Shown piece by piece: positions 1 through 11,617 of a stretch of 64,000 nt of DNA. The notes below the pieces were generated by a model, which saw only the letters and a list, made by a program, of their open reading frames with translations, was not told the origin of the DNA and did no database searches. A program made the translations under genes and the position numbers. The stretch is from Gracilaria gracilis (Eukaryota > Rhodophyta > Florideophyceae > Gracilariales > Gracilariaceae): positions 124,001 through 188,000 of the forward strand of contig JARGSG010000045.1 in NCBI GenBank assembly GCA_030374805.1, read 5' to 3'. The stretch's first letter is position 1. Every line of letters starts with the position of its first letter.

Positions 1-3
1 TCG

Positions 4-75
4 CACGCGCTGCACACTCGCTGCGCACTCGCTGCGCACTCGCTGCGCACCTGCACGCGTTGCGCACTCGCGTTT
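4..75. repeat. 11-bp GC-rich tandem repeat
   Basis: Three exact tandem units of ACTCGCTGCGC lie at 16-26, 27-37 and 38-48. Degenerate partial units flank them on both sides (GCGCTGCAC before, GTTGCGCACTCGCG after). The array touches the window edge, so its full length is unknown. No coding role is apparent. Confidence 0.85.
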
Positions 76-299
76 GGGACTGTTCGGAGAAGTAATAAGA
101 CCGCCGCGTCCGTGTGCCGCGCCGGGCGCTCGATGTGTGCGCGCACGCGCGAGGTTGCTGCCTCTTTGCTCTGCGTCTCTGCTGCGATTCGTCTGTGCCC
201 GCTGCCGCCGTCGTTGAGCCAAGCGCCGTTGCTTGGTGCCGCCTGCTGCTGCCGCCCGCTGCTGCCGCCCGCTGCGTGCAATGCCGAGCGAATGTTCGT

Positions 300-2160
300 T
301 TCCACTATCATCTGCATCATGTATGTGTACACATCACTCTCTCGTTCCTTATCTCCCAGAAATTCGTCGCCGTCGTCCTCTACTTCAACATTTTCTGCAA
401 GCTTTTGTACGCCACGCGCCCGCTTTCCTTCGTGCTCGGCCTTGAAGCCATTGTGGACGTCTTCAGTCTGGCTTCTCTGCTCATGGCAAAGCGAACCCAT
501 TGGATTAACTTTTCTTTTCTTCAGTTTTACGTCATATTTTCGCACTGCTTTCAGATAGAACCTACGCTAAATATTTACTTCATGGTTAGGAGTTCACCAT
601 TTCATCGCTAACTGCCGCGCTTGGCCCTCGAGTTCATTGTATTCATCTACGTGTTTGCGTCAGGTCTGCAGCTCTTCGAGCAGCTGGGAGAGCCTTGGGA
701 GACTTCGATTGGCACCTCCTTTGACCTCACACTCGCCACTTCGTTTTACTTTACCGTTGTTACTATATTCGCAGTGGGCTTTGGTGACTTTGTTCCATTC
801 ACAATGCTGGGCCGACTGTCGATCATCTTCATCATTGTGTTTTGCGCCTACCTAGTTTCTCGTAAAATTGGCCAAGTTGTCGATGTTGTCTAGGGGTTGC
901 GCCGCGGACTGGGCTCGTTTGTCAATGCTGAGGGCACCGATCATTTCTTCATATGCGGAAACGTAAAATGGGAGTACCTCAACGCCTTTGTGCTCGAGTT
1001 TTATGGCGATGACAGAAATGCCAAGACGAAGCTCGTTATCATATGCGATGAGCCGAACTGGTCCGAAACCGTATGGATCAACTTCTTTACTTCCAACATT
1101 CAATTTCGTGATAACGTCACGTATCTCGAGGGCTCATGCGTCACACGTGATGACTTCATTCGCGCACAGGTGGAGACATCAAAGACTGTATTCATACTCA
1201 ACAACCAGCATAACCCAGACACTTATGCGGAAGACTCCGAAACTCTTAAGCGAATTCTTACTATTAGGTCCTACACGCCAAATCTCCCTATATACTCCAT
1301 GTGTGCTCTTCGTGATTTTATTTTGCAAATCACGTTTGATCTTGAGCAAGTCGATGAAAAAGACGACGCGGAAGAAGTGACGTCTCGAAGAGCATCCGGA
1401 ATGAACCTGTGTTCCCAGACGATGGACCCATCTTCGCCAGATATGGCAGGCTTGTCTTCTCTTGCTGACGAACTTAATCCTCATATGGGTGACTTCGAGG
1501 ACGAAGGTGATGACGATGATGGACTGCTTGTTGCGTCGTATGACGGCTCGTCAGATTTGAAGTCTGAGGCTCTCTGTATGCAAGAAATCGAAATGTCGCT
1601 CTTGGCGAAGAATGTCTTCTGCAACGGCATATCTACTCTGTTGGCAAACTTGATTCTTCGCCTCACTCTAATGCTGAAAGATGAGGACCCGATGTGGGCT
1701 TGAGAGTACAAGCTTGGTACCGAATGTCGCCTCGAGTAGGTCAAATTACACATGCAGCTGACGAACAGGAAATTCGGAGATATCGCTGTTATCATGTATG
1801 ATTATGGTGTTATTCCAGTTGCAACGAAACGGTTTATAGACAAGAAATGGAGAGCAGTAACACCGGACACGAATACTAACCTTAACTCTATCGCTTTGAT
1901 AATTACCTTTCACTAGACAGAGTATCCGGATACCGTCATGGCTGCAATTGCCAACTGCGTTACAGGAAGGTTCTCGGACTCCGGTTCAGGAAGCACTGAA
2001 GTTCCATTTCTGGACAGCGAGGATAAAACCCCAATGAACAATAGATGTGAACGGGCGGGGGCCGTCCTTACTGGGGATCTCACTGTTGAATACCAATACG
2101 TCGATGATTCAGAAAACGAAGACGGACCAGGGACACAAGACGTTTCGGTCCCACGATGTG
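300..2160 (+). pseudogene. BK-type (Slo-like) Ca2+-activated K+ channel relic
   Basis: One forward frame reads like a large-conductance K+ channel over about 1.6 kb. It shows membrane segments at about 380-560 resembling S2-S3, then a pore helix and selectivity filter at about 745-795 (TIFAVGFGD in place of the usual TVGYGD), then S6. A first RCK domain follows: HFFICGNV at about 940, then blocks resembling the BK RCK1 fold (TYLEGSCV, AEDSETLKRIL), and a late block KFGDIAVIMYDYGVIPVA at about 1772-1825. The frame is interrupted by stops at 609-611, 891-893, 1701-1703, 1737-1739 and 1914-1916, yet homology continues in the same frame after each stop. An acidic stretch at 1938-2160 stays in frame and may be the linker to RCK2. 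The N-terminal segments and RCK2 are not recognisable. Family membership is my reading of motifs. The relic state is direct, unless the stops are intron-borne. Confidence 0.72.
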
Positions 2161-2684
2161 CGACGAGCATCTTGGCATCTCGGTGGTGGAGCTGTAGACG
2201 CACAGGATGGTGGTGGTGGCGTACCGCAGCGGTGGCGTGGAGAGCCTCATCGTGCGCGATGTAAACAAAGGGCTGCTGGTGATCTCGGCCGAAGAGTAAG
2301 CCGACGCGTTGGTAGCGGTGGTGCGCGACGACGCCACGGCGACGCGGCTTCGCGGAAGTTGGGTTGACGCGCAGTACGCAGGCGGAGATCTGTTTGGATG
2401 TGACCTTGACGGCATTCATAATACGCAGCAGTAGTGAGACGGAGTGCCACCGGAGAACGAATGGAGTCTGAGCAGTGAGCATCAGCAATGCAGAAATAAG
2501 TTCCGACGACTGTCCTGATCGAACTGCTCCGATTGGCTTCCAGTTGATCGGAATATGCACCATGAAAGATGTACACGTAAAGAGTGTGAGAGCCATTTGA
2601 ACTCCAATTACATTCAAAATGACACAGTTCAATCCGATTACACTCAGAGTACACTCATTATTTTTAAAATATTTCTTGTAGGGT

Positions 2685-3595
2685 CCGCTCCGCCCCCTCA
2701 CAAATAAACGTCCACCACAAGAGCCTGGTGTCATCAGCCACCATTTCTCTCTTCCCTCCTTCCTTTCAACGCCTCCTTCCTCACCAGCTCCTTCACCTCC
2801 AACAGCTCCACACGACCCCTCTGCACCATATTCTCCCTTCTCAGCTTCACCATCTCCCTCCCAATGCATTCTATCATCCCACACACAAACCTACCAGTCC
2901 CCACTCCAGCCAACGCCATCCTTTTCTGAATCGTTGAAATCAAATCCATTGGCACCCCAATCTCCAACACACTCAGCACCACCTCTTCCATCTCACCCAC
3001 CATCTCAGAAAGAAAGTCTTCCAAATGCTCCTTCAGATCTCTTCCGAGCTTCCTCAACCGCTCCTCCATCTCCGCCGCAAACCTCCTCTTCGGTCCCTCA
3101 TCCCCTCCACCCCTATCACCCCATCCCCTCCACCCCCATCACGACCACCCCCCTCTCCATCCGCATTTACTTTCTCCTCCCCCGCGCAAACCTTGTCCCT
3201 ACCCTCCTCCTTCCCGGTGGCTTCTCTAGTACATCCGTTTTGTGAAGCAGAGCCACTAGCTCCTCGTCTTTGACGTACCCATTCGATATCGCAGAAATAA
3301 ACGGCGGTTCACGATAAGGGAGATAACAGCCAGCGCGATTAACGCAACAGTTCCAGCACTCCTCCCCACTCCGCACACCCGTGGCACTGTCAGCCACAAA
3401 CCCAGTTGCGCTCCACAACCATTTGTACCCTATTCATATCTATTCCAGTTTCCCCCCATTCCGCACGTTTTCCATTTTTTTTCTAGAAATCTTTACATTT
3501 CCCCGACCCTGGCCCATATCATATCCAATTGAAGCCCCCGATTCACCACCTCTCAAGTACGAACGGTACCATAAACTCTTGCTTTCTGTTCTTTT
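2685..3595 (-). mobile_element. Element A fragment (coiled-coil gene region, copy 3)
   Basis: This 0.9-kb block matches the inner part of element A found at about 8,320-9,240 and, inverted, at about 26,930-27,790. Similarity starts near CCACAAGAGCC (about 2,710) and stops abruptly after about 3,595, where the other copies continue with a different sequence. On the minus strand it carries pieces of the coiled-coil ORF: ISNGYVKDEELVALLHKT near 3,240-3,290 and EERLRKLGRDLKEHLEDF near 3,010-3,066. These are in shifted frames, so it is a dead fragment. No terminal repeat of the element is included. Confidence 0.8.
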
Positions 3596-4464
3596 CCTAC
3601 AAGCAAAATGACGGTACCCTTGTGGTACGAAATGCGTCCGAACTTGTATTGGTTTTGTTCTCCTTCTTACAGTACCAAATGAGTACAAAATCTGGCCAGC
3701 GATGTGCTCCGAATATTTGATCAAAAATGGCGGTTTAAACCAGGCCAAAAAGGTGCCCATTTATGACCAAAACAGTAGCCGAATCGGCGTTTACAATTGT
3801 GCCGAGAAGTGTACAAAACAATACTTGGAAGAGGACAAGATTAAGACCAATTTTCTACGACAGAGATGGACCCGCGAAGGGCCAAGTAAGAAGCGCAAAC
3901 TAGGTATAAAATGACACTCATATAAGACCAAGTAAAGGACGAACCAGTAGGCCAGCAATACATCTGAATAAGTCTGGATTATGTACAACTATTACGGTAA
4001 TTTATCAAAATACGGTCTGTATAGTAGGGCAAGATATGTTCGTAGTCATTACGATTAACGGCCTTTCTTTGCTGCCCTGAAACGCTCGCGAATGGTGCAA
4101 TTTCAGGACTATCATTTACGTTTTTTTGGAGCTGACATTTGAACAATTTCAGACCGTAACATGATCCGAAATTAGTCTCTCAACGGATCCTAGAAAAGAG
4201 CATAAGTAGACCCAGATCTATACGGTACTTATACTAAACATGACAAAAGGTTCATACAAAAACTTAGCCAGAGTGGGTTCACAAAAGGCAGAGAAATACG
4301 ATACGATATACTACGGGGGCTAAAAAGAGTACGAAGCAGGCTAGTCCGGTAGGGAAATCCACGAGAATGCATCTGGATCCGGGGCACGGGTGTATCTTCC
4401 ACATCATATGCCTTCATTGTATATTTGTTTTTTGGCTGTTGCTCGAGAATCCTAGTAGATTTGC
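3596..4464. other. No recognised gene
   Basis: Only short open stretches of up to 70 codons occur here on either strand, without recognisable motifs. I see no repeat shared with the rest of the window. Confidence 0.5.
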
Positions 4465-5964
4465 TCAGATGGCTGGACCTGCATCGCTCGAAGGAGCCAC
4501 AGAACCTCTCCCGACACGGACTGTTCCTGCTTGCGGTTTCTTGAGGGGCCGAGTTTTGCGACCACTCGCTGCGTGACCAGAAGTACCGTTTCTTCTTCTG
4601 TCTGCCTGTGGCCGGTTTTTTCCAACTACACTGACTTGTCTATGAACAACCAAACTACCTGCATTTCCGTTTTGTGGCTGCGAGCCATACCGCTTTCGAG
4701 TTTGTTTCTTCGCGATTGCCTTCTTCTTCGCCGGAGCAGAATTGCCAATTTCCTTCATCCCCCATTCGGAACTTCCACCACCAGCGCTGCACACCTCCCA
4801 ACCGATACTCGTACCTAAGGTAGGCTTAATACCAAGGTCTCCTTGATTAGCTCCGAGGGATTGCAAAAACTCTTTGCTCAAACCTTCGGCCACGTTGTGC
4901 TCACTGTGATTTTGAGTAGGAACATCGACATCATCCAAACTTCCTACCCCATCATGGTCAGTCAAAAAATTTCCCGGGATGCCCTTCGTGTGACCACCTT
5001 GAACACGGCTGCTGGTCTACTGTTAAGGGACAAAAATTTCTGTAGCACGGTCATCAAGACTTGAGTTATTGCGAAACACTTCTTCTTCAACATCGGGCTC
5101 ATTCCGTACCGGTTGAAAGTTATGCTGATCATAGGAATGGTGAGCTCAAGTGTCTGGAAGCTCTCTGCCGTTTTGATTCAATATAGTTTCCTCATGTTTC
5201 GTCTCAGTTTGGAGTCTCTGGGAAGTGTGGGTTGCCTTCTTCGCTTTCGTCAACTTTGCTGCCTCTGCTACCGCTTTCTTGTCTGGCTGCACTGCTTCTT
5301 TTACGAGTTCCATAATAATCCAACTGTTTTGCGCAGCACCCGAGACAGGAAAAGAATCCGACAACCTCCTCTGCAAGTTTGAAAGCTGAGAAAAAAACTG
5401 AGAGCGTATTGAACGAAATGTGAGCTTTCCTCACTCTATGTCTAGCTTGTGATACAAGAAGCGAAGGACCTCGTACTTGATCGAGTTTGAAAGAGCCATG
5501 CATATTGGATAGTTATCGTCATACGAATCACCTTTCTTCTGCTGTCCATGACACAGGTGGCTGAAAACTACTTGTACCGAGAGAAGAGTCCCTGTCGGAA
5601 AACGCGGACGATCGGAAAGTTTCATCTTTCGCTTGCAGGATGTGGTAGAAATGCGGACCAAGTTGCGAGGCCATTTATCGCTCAAATTCTCGTTCATCGA
5701 AGAGCCATGGAGAGCATCAAGGCGGTTAGTGTTCATGCAAGGTGTAGGTCTACTTAGTGCACTACGATCTAGACCTCGAATCTCTTGTGCAGAGTTCGGT
5801 TCAAAGTCAGGTCGGTGAGAGTCAATCAGCGTATGACTTCGGTGAGAATCCGAGTGACGATGGACAGCACCATCATCAGTAATACGAGCACGAGCATTCT
5901 GCGTAACTAGAAATCCCATCTTTGAAATGCAAATGAATTTAGTTTTTGCAAAGGACTGTAGCAT
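4465..5964 (-). pseudogene. Decayed gene of unknown function
   Basis: Three long open segments share one minus-strand frame, separated by stops at about 5,431 and 5,146 and a cluster near 5,030. The first (177 codons from 5,964) is basic and Ser/His-rich and ends in a hydrophobic patch (YEVLRFLYHKL). The middle one contains a helical stretch (SNLQRRLSDSF) and an Ala/Lys-rich run. The last (167 codons from 4,965) is Lys/Arg-rich with possible nuclear-localisation clusters (PAKKKAIAKKQTRKR). The retained frame over 1.5 kb suggests one former coding region, probably of a DNA-binding or chromatin-type protein, but I do not recognise a family. It could equally be an accessory gene of a dead transposon. 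Confidence 0.4.
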
Positions 5965-7701
5965 ACGAGAGGGTACAAAACGTACTTTTGAAACGTTCCC
6001 CGCAAAATACTGGATCTTTCAGGCCTCTAAACGTCAACTTGATGTCAGAGAGTGGAAGATTGGGTGGAAATTGAGTTGAGCGACGGTTGCGCCGATGCAA
6101 GGCAGCCGAATAAAGTCTCTGTGGGCGTTTGCGTTCTTTACGTTGTACATATGGGAGAGAGAAGGCAGTACGTGAAAAGAAGAACGGTGAAGCCAGGTTT
6201 TTTAAATCGCTGGCACATCAGGAAGCACCTGGTTGAAACGAAAATTTCCCCAAGCAAAAGAGGATGACAACGCTTCAAGTCCTGAACCGTGGCGGAGCCG
6301 TCGAGCTATTCAGTTGGAGCGCATAGGACACACAAATGGGAAATCGTTTCACTTTGTTCCACTTTCTTAGCCGTTTATAATTCTGAAACCGGTGAACTGA
6401 TGCATATTCAATCAGATAGAATCCATTTTTTGTGACGTGACTTAGAAGTGCAGCGGCCTCTATTCTCGCATTTTTCTCCAATATCGATGAAATGTCGCTA
6501 CGTCAAAGCTGAGCAGCGGCTTTTAATCGTAATTGATGACCACGTCCCATCCAAATCGACGAAAGAGATATCGCTGGGAGACTGCCCGAGATTCATTGCG
6601 TGAGCAGACTGAGCTCTACGAGTCCTGTCTACCAATAAATGAAGTAGAAAGCATTGCAGCGGACACCTTTCTATCAACACAGCAGTACAATAGACGATTT
6701 TAATGGCAGCAGTCAAGCAGTACGTGCCCCCTAGGCATATTTGAACGAGATCCGAATGTTGTTGGTTCTCAGTATCCGGCAGAAGGCGGTGATGGGTGCC
6801 CGTATTTTGGTCTATCGCAGCATCCGGTTAATGTACCCAATAGGACACATGGTACTGTTCTTAAAATGTCTACTTCTAGCTCAGGTTCAGCTCTATGTGG
6901 TGAAGACGACGAAAAAATCGAAGATGAGATAGAAGACGAATCATCTAGTGTCTTGTTGAAAGAAAGTTGTAGTACTCAATCAATTCCAAAATCGTCAATT
7001 TTCCATTCTCTAGAACTTTGTTCTTCTTTCCTTTCACCTCTGGGATCTATCGTTTGCGACAAAACTCGTATCCAGGTCGAGTTTGAGCGTTGAACTGACT
7101 TCATATTCAGTGCTGAGATATCCAATATCTCCCAAAGTGCAGTACAACGTTTGCTGCAATCCAGACCAGTTTCGTCATCCATTTTTTTACCAATCCTTGA
7201 TTGCCTACTCCATTACACACTCTTTGCTGGAAAATTCAAGCGTTGTAATGTGTCCGAAATGACATTTTGCTATAACTGGAGTTCTTAGAAACGCTTAAGA
7301 ATGCCCATCATGTAACCTCTCTTTACGGAGAGGAGAAAAGAAGTTCTCGTATTTGAAATTATCCTCGGCTCTAACACGGCTCTGCAATTCAAATTATTCC
7401 TTCACGCGCATCATAAATGGATGTCGAGAAGCAGAACAATTCTTGCTGAAGCAAACACCGGGGCTTCCTCCATATGACTACAACCACGGAGAGGTGTCAT
7501 TTGACTGCACGCAGACTAAATGATAAGCTGGAACGGTTCAGAAGAATTTCTTATCTTTCTTTCATTATCAACTCACAGGTTTGAATGTAGGAGGGATCGA
7601 ACTTGCAACGCAGTCTCCACTTGGCCAATTGTATCATCAGTTCTGAACTTTTCGGTGTCGGAACGGAGTAAAGCATCGAACATGATCATCCACGCAATCA
7701 C
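5965..7701. other. No recognised gene
   Basis: Short open frames only (75 codons or fewer) and no conserved motif that I recognise. The stretch ends exactly where the truncated element A copy begins. Confidence 0.5.
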
Positions 7702-7963
7702 GTCAGTGTTCTCGGAATTCTAGTTTAGTATGCTAGATCGCTAGTTGTGAAAATAAAAGTCCCAAAAAACCTAACATTTTTGCAGTTTGCTCTAGTTGGC
7801 AAGAAATTTTTTTTGGAAATAACGTTTCCGTTCAGTGCAGTTCAAACTTCACCTACTGGAGTTAAAGGCTAGTTGCAGTTCTTCTGCCACCGCTCGTAAC
7901 GTTACATTCCCCATACTCGTCAAAAACACTCGAAAAAATTACGAACCAACCACTAGCGCTCGT

Positions 7964-8939
7964 TCATTCCAACCCTGCATTTGGATCCTGAATCTCAGTT
8001 TCCCTATATGTCAGGTTGAAGAACTCCAACGGAAAAACCTCTTTATTCTCGTATTCTATCCTAGCCCCAAACCAGGTCCCAATCCCTCCCAGCGTCTTCT
8101 CCTCCTGCTCCTCCAGTATGCGCTCCGCCGTCCGCACAGCCGCCGCCCAACTACCAATCGCAACTCGTGGCACTCCACCCGGCAGCTGCCGGGCACACAC
8201 ACCCCCCACGCTCGTCCACCATCACCTCCCACGCTTGTCCACCATCACCCCACCCTTTCGCCTCTTCTACATCCGACTTCCCCCAACCTCCCCTCCATTC
8301 CCTTCTTCGCTCCTTCCCCTCACACATCCACCCCCACCACGAGAGCCAAGTGCCACCAGTGACCCTTTCTCCCTTCCCTCCTCCCTCCCAACGCCTCCTT
8401 CCCTCACAAGCTAGTTCGCTTCCGACAACAATTTGTACGCCTTCTCTACCTGTCCCACTAGCGCCTCCAACACCTCCACACGTCCCCTTAGCCCCATAGT
8501 TTTCCCTTCTCAGCGCCACCATCTCCCTCTCAACGCACTCTATCATCCCACTCACATGCTTTCTAGTCCCAACTCCAACCAACTTCATCCTTTTCTGAAT
8601 CGCCCAAATTCAATCCATTGGCACCCTAATTTCCGATACACTCAGCTCCATCCCTCCCATCTCACCCGCCATCTGAGAAAGAAAGTCTTCCAAATTACCA
8701 TTCAGATCTCCTCCAAGCCTCCTCAAGGGCTCCTCCATCTTCGCCGCGAACCTTCTATCCAATCCCCCATCCCCTCCACCCCCATCACCCCCACCTTTCT
8801 CTTCATTTCTACTTCCCTCCTTCTCCACCGTGCAAAGCCTGTCCCCACCCTCCTCCTTGCTGCTCGATGGCGTCTTTGGTACCTCCGTCCGGTAAAGCAG
8901 AGCCACCAGTTTCTCGTCCTCGATGTACCCATTCGACAT
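7964..8939 (-). pseudogene. Element A coiled-coil protein (ORF3), broken
   Basis: The minus-strand ATG at 8,939 starts MSNGYIEDEKLVALL, the same start as in the other copies. A low-complexity Gly/Glu/Lys linker follows, then a helical region (RRFAAKMEEPLRRLGGDL). The frame stops near 8,610 (VPMD*) and homology continues in other frames to the conserved C-terminus (AERILEEQEEKTLGG; ending DPNAGLE*) at 7,964. At least two frame changes separate start from end. Function is unknown. A coiled-coil accessory protein of a CACTA-type element could bind the termini as TnpA does, but that is an inference from position only. Confidence 0.65.
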
Positions 8940-9502
8940 CGCAGAAATAAACGGCGGTTCACGATATCGAAGATAGATAAGAACAAGGGAGATGAACCCA
9001 ACAGTTGCAGCACTCCCCCACTCCGCAAACCCGTGGCACTATCGGCCACAAACCTACTCGCGCCGCACAAACCTTTGTACTCTATTCAAATCTACTTCTA
9101 TTTCCCGCCATTCCACACAATTTCCATTTTTTTCTAGAAATCTCCACATTTTCCCAACCTCGGTCCATATCATATCCCAATGAAAACCCAGATGCACCAC
9201 CTCTCAAGTACCAACGGTAACATAAACTCTTACTTTCTATGCTTTATTTCACTGCATACCTTCTCATAAACACACTCTTCGACCCTACCTCCTCTGCAGC
9301 CCTGCTGCCCATTTCTTTCGATAACCGAATCATACAAATCCGCTTATCCCCTCGAACACTTTTTTCCATGACCAAAACAACAGCCCAGTGGTATACCTAA
9401 AGCTTTCCTCACTTCTTATAATGTAGACCGCTTTCCTTTCACAGCTACCAGCACCCGACAGCTTCCAACAGCCCATAACCTCAATCAAACTAACTCACCG
9501 CA

Positions 9503-10332
9503 ATGAGGTTCCATTCATCTTCCCTCTGTTCTACAATCATCGCAGCTGTTGTCGTACGTAGGGGCCGTATTGGAACCCTGCTGTACAACAATGGTTCCCC
9601 TCCAGACAACTTTCTCTCCATCGAACACTTCATTTCCGCAGATTGCCCTCCCCAAGGTCCAATCTTCTTCTGTCGCAAGAAGGACCTTCTCGAAAAAGTA
9701 ATTCTATCTTGTCCAGAATCACGAGCAGAAAACATGGTCTTCATCCAGAATGGTAACATTCTTTCCATTCTCTCCGAACACAGAATTGAGATTGCACACG
9801 AGCCGCTCTTTACATTGCCGTTACCATTGTTGGCGCCTCCCCACAGGATGGTTTCATGCCTCTTTCTCCCAATTGTCTAACCACAGCCACCGGAAAGTAG
9901 TCTCTGGCGGTAACTGAAAGCCTCTGGACCACAGATCTCACTTGCAATATCGTCGACGAAAACGGCTTTTTCAAGTCTTACTACCAAAGTCTCGTATGGA
10001 TTTCTTCCTTCAATCTCTTCGGTTCGTCATTTGGATTCGTTACCATGCATGAACAGGCTATCGAGTACAAAATTATTAGCTCAACTATAATGAAGGAGCT
10101 TCTACGGATAGTCACCTTTAACACAGGTCTCTCCTTCAATATCCCTTCTACAGTGAAATCACTTCTGAAATACGGCAGCACCCTTACTTCTTTTCCAGAC
10201 TCTTTTTTGGAGTATGAATCCAGAACTGCTTACTTATCTCTCACCTCCGCAGATGAAAAATCAGGCGGAGTGCAGGAACCTGCCCCTTTCCACACCGACT
10301 ACGTCAATGTTCTTAGAAATCGCATTCTCTAG
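9503..10332 (+). pseudogene. Ketopantoate-reductase-like NADP-binding enzyme, transposon cargo (copy 1)
   Basis: The translation resembles the plant/algal ApbA/PanE-like Rossmann proteins. It has a GRIGTLLYNN nucleotide-binding-like start, then GPIFFCRKKDLLEKVI followed by LVFIQNG (family form close to PIxVCTRNDDLxxV...LVFxQNG). A TTATGKW-type block, a WISSFNLFGSSFG block and a C-terminal FHTDYV follow. The start ATG is near 9,503. The frame shifts near 9,830-9,870, and the expected Trp of the ATGKW motif is a TAG at 9,898-9,900. The downstream part is open to 10,332. It runs opposite to the other element A genes. Pantothenate synthesis or another small-molecule reduction would be the family role, but the substrate cannot be read from sequence. 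As it stands it is non-functional. Confidence 0.68.
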
Positions 10333-10497
10333 AAAATTAGAACAAATTGTACACCTTGTACTCATTGAAACTACACACACTATCCGTTTTAGTTCTTCAA
10401 TTCTTTTCAAGTTGCCGCTTAAACAAATCATATGTTCACTTTCTATGTCACGTCTTATCACAAACAAACACAACACCATAAGTACTACATTATACCT

Positions 10498-10553
10498 ACT
10501 CATCTTCGTCATCCATTATCATCTGTTCTTCCTCGTAATCTCCACCCTGTGAA
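10498..10553 (-). pseudogene. Acidic C-terminal tail of element A dioxygenase-like ORF2
   Basis: The reverse complement encodes EEEQMIMDDEDE followed by TAG at 10,498-10,500, matching the acidic end of the ORF at 25,377-25,655. Only the last ~18 codons are present because the element copy is truncated here. It shows that ORF2 belongs to the same element family. Confidence 0.7.
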
Positions 10554-10555
10554 CA

Positions 10556-11089
10556 GCGGTTTGGTACTCTATTAGGCTTAGATTATGCCGCAGTTAATTC
10601 AATAAAATTTACTTTGCCTCAGAATATGGGCCAGCTGTGACCTTTATGAAATAGAGAACCTTCCCGAAAATTTACGTTATTACGAAATGTTGGCGAGTTT
10701 CAGTCACAATTTAATTACTGGCCAGGTTGTGCTCCGAATATGGCTGCGAACGACGGGTTGAGGTTGAGGTTGAGGTTTGTCACGTGTGTCAGCACCACTG
10801 CAATTTGCATTAGCGGCGGTTGCGCTTCGCGCGCGCAGACGTGCACCTTCGCCGCGCTCTGGTTTGGCGGGGGAGGCGGGGCCCCGTTCCGCAGCTCAGC
10901 TGCCGTCCGCGCGCTGCGAGTAGCCGTCCGCGCCGCTGGTTGCCGTGTCGACGCGGCCGCCTCTCCTGCTTCCAGCATGCACTGCTGCTGCACGTAGCCC
11001 TCTCTGGCGGCCGCGGCTGCAAAACCGCCCTTTCTGCCTCCTCCTCCCACGTTGCTGCCGTCATGGAGTAACGCGCGCTCCCGCAGCCG
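10556..11089. other. No recognised gene; GC-rich
   Basis: A GC-rich stretch follows the truncated element. Open frames on both strands are low-complexity Ala/Arg-rich, with no supportable motif until the kinase relic begins. Confidence 0.45.
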
Positions 11090-11596
11090 CCGCCCGGAAC
11101 GTCCTACTCCATACAGGTGGCCGGCCACCAGCTCATGCGACAGGCGCAGCCTGGCTCCATTCTCAAGCCGTGGTCCGAGAAAGAGGAAGCCTTTTATCGC
11201 ACCATTCACAGCGACCGCTTTCCGCTTCACCTGCATTGGTGGCGTTCTGCCACTCCCATGTTCTATGGCGTGCAGCACACTGCCGCAGATGCTCACAACT
11301 AGATCGAACTCGAGGATCTCAATTATTGTTTCCATAAACCGTGCGTCATGGACATCAAGATTGGCTTTCGACACTATGATGACGATGCACCTGATCACAA
11401 GCGCAGGAAACAGATTCAGTCTACTCCCATGACCACATCCACTACCTGTGTCGTTCGCTTCGTCGACACGCGTTCGTTCAAGCACGCCTCCGATACTGCT
11501 TCTGACCAAGACCACTTTGCTGTGCATGACAAGTGGCATGGCAAAGCTTTCAAACCGAACGACCTATTGCCCAAAAACCCTAAGCCCTTAAACTGA
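11090..11596 (+). pseudogene. Inositol polyphosphate kinase relic
   Basis: A forward frame reads QVAGHQLMRQAQPGSILKPW, then EEAFYRTI, FYGVQHTA, a stop at 11,300-11,302, and then IELEDLNYCFHKPCVMDIKIGFRHY. The block PCVMDIKIG fits the PxxxDxKxG signature of the inositol polyphosphate kinase family (IPMK, IP6K, IP3K). The preceding QVAGH, GxILKP and EDL elements are in the right order, and a TTS-like block follows. Open sequence ends at 11,595. The catalytic lobe end (SSLL/IDF region) is not found in frame. In life these enzymes phosphorylate soluble inositol phosphates with ATP. This copy is disrupted by the in-frame TAG and by loss of its ends. Which subfamily it came from is not decidable. 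Confidence 0.7.
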
Positions 11597-11617
11597 GGCT
11601 CGCGCGCAGGTTATGCG

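Larger units (their letters stand above)
7702..10555 (-). mobile_element. Element A, truncated inverted copy
   Basis: This 2.85-kb block is an inverted, diverged copy of 25,600-28,420. It begins at 7,702 with the same outer terminus (GTCAGTGTTCTCGGAATTCT, compared with GTCGGTGTTCTCGGAATGCT in reverse complement at 28,420). It continues colinearly through the coiled-coil gene, the opposite-strand reductase-like gene and the acidic tail of the dioxygenase-like gene. Similarity ends near 10,555, so the transposase and the other terminus are missing. It is therefore a 5'- or 3'-truncated, non-autonomous derivative of the same family as the full copy 10 kb away. Confidence 0.88.

Noticed and set aside
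7570..7650. tRNA-like internal promoter motifs on the minus strand (TGGCCAAGTGG and GTTCGATCC)
   Set aside because: The A-box-like and B-box-like strings are only about 13 bases apart, too close for a tRNA gene, and no acceptor stem pairs around them.
8433..9137. 234-codon Pro/His/Ser-rich plus-strand frame
   Set aside because: It is the antisense of the element A coiled-coil ORF3, whose ends are conserved in three copies on the other strand.
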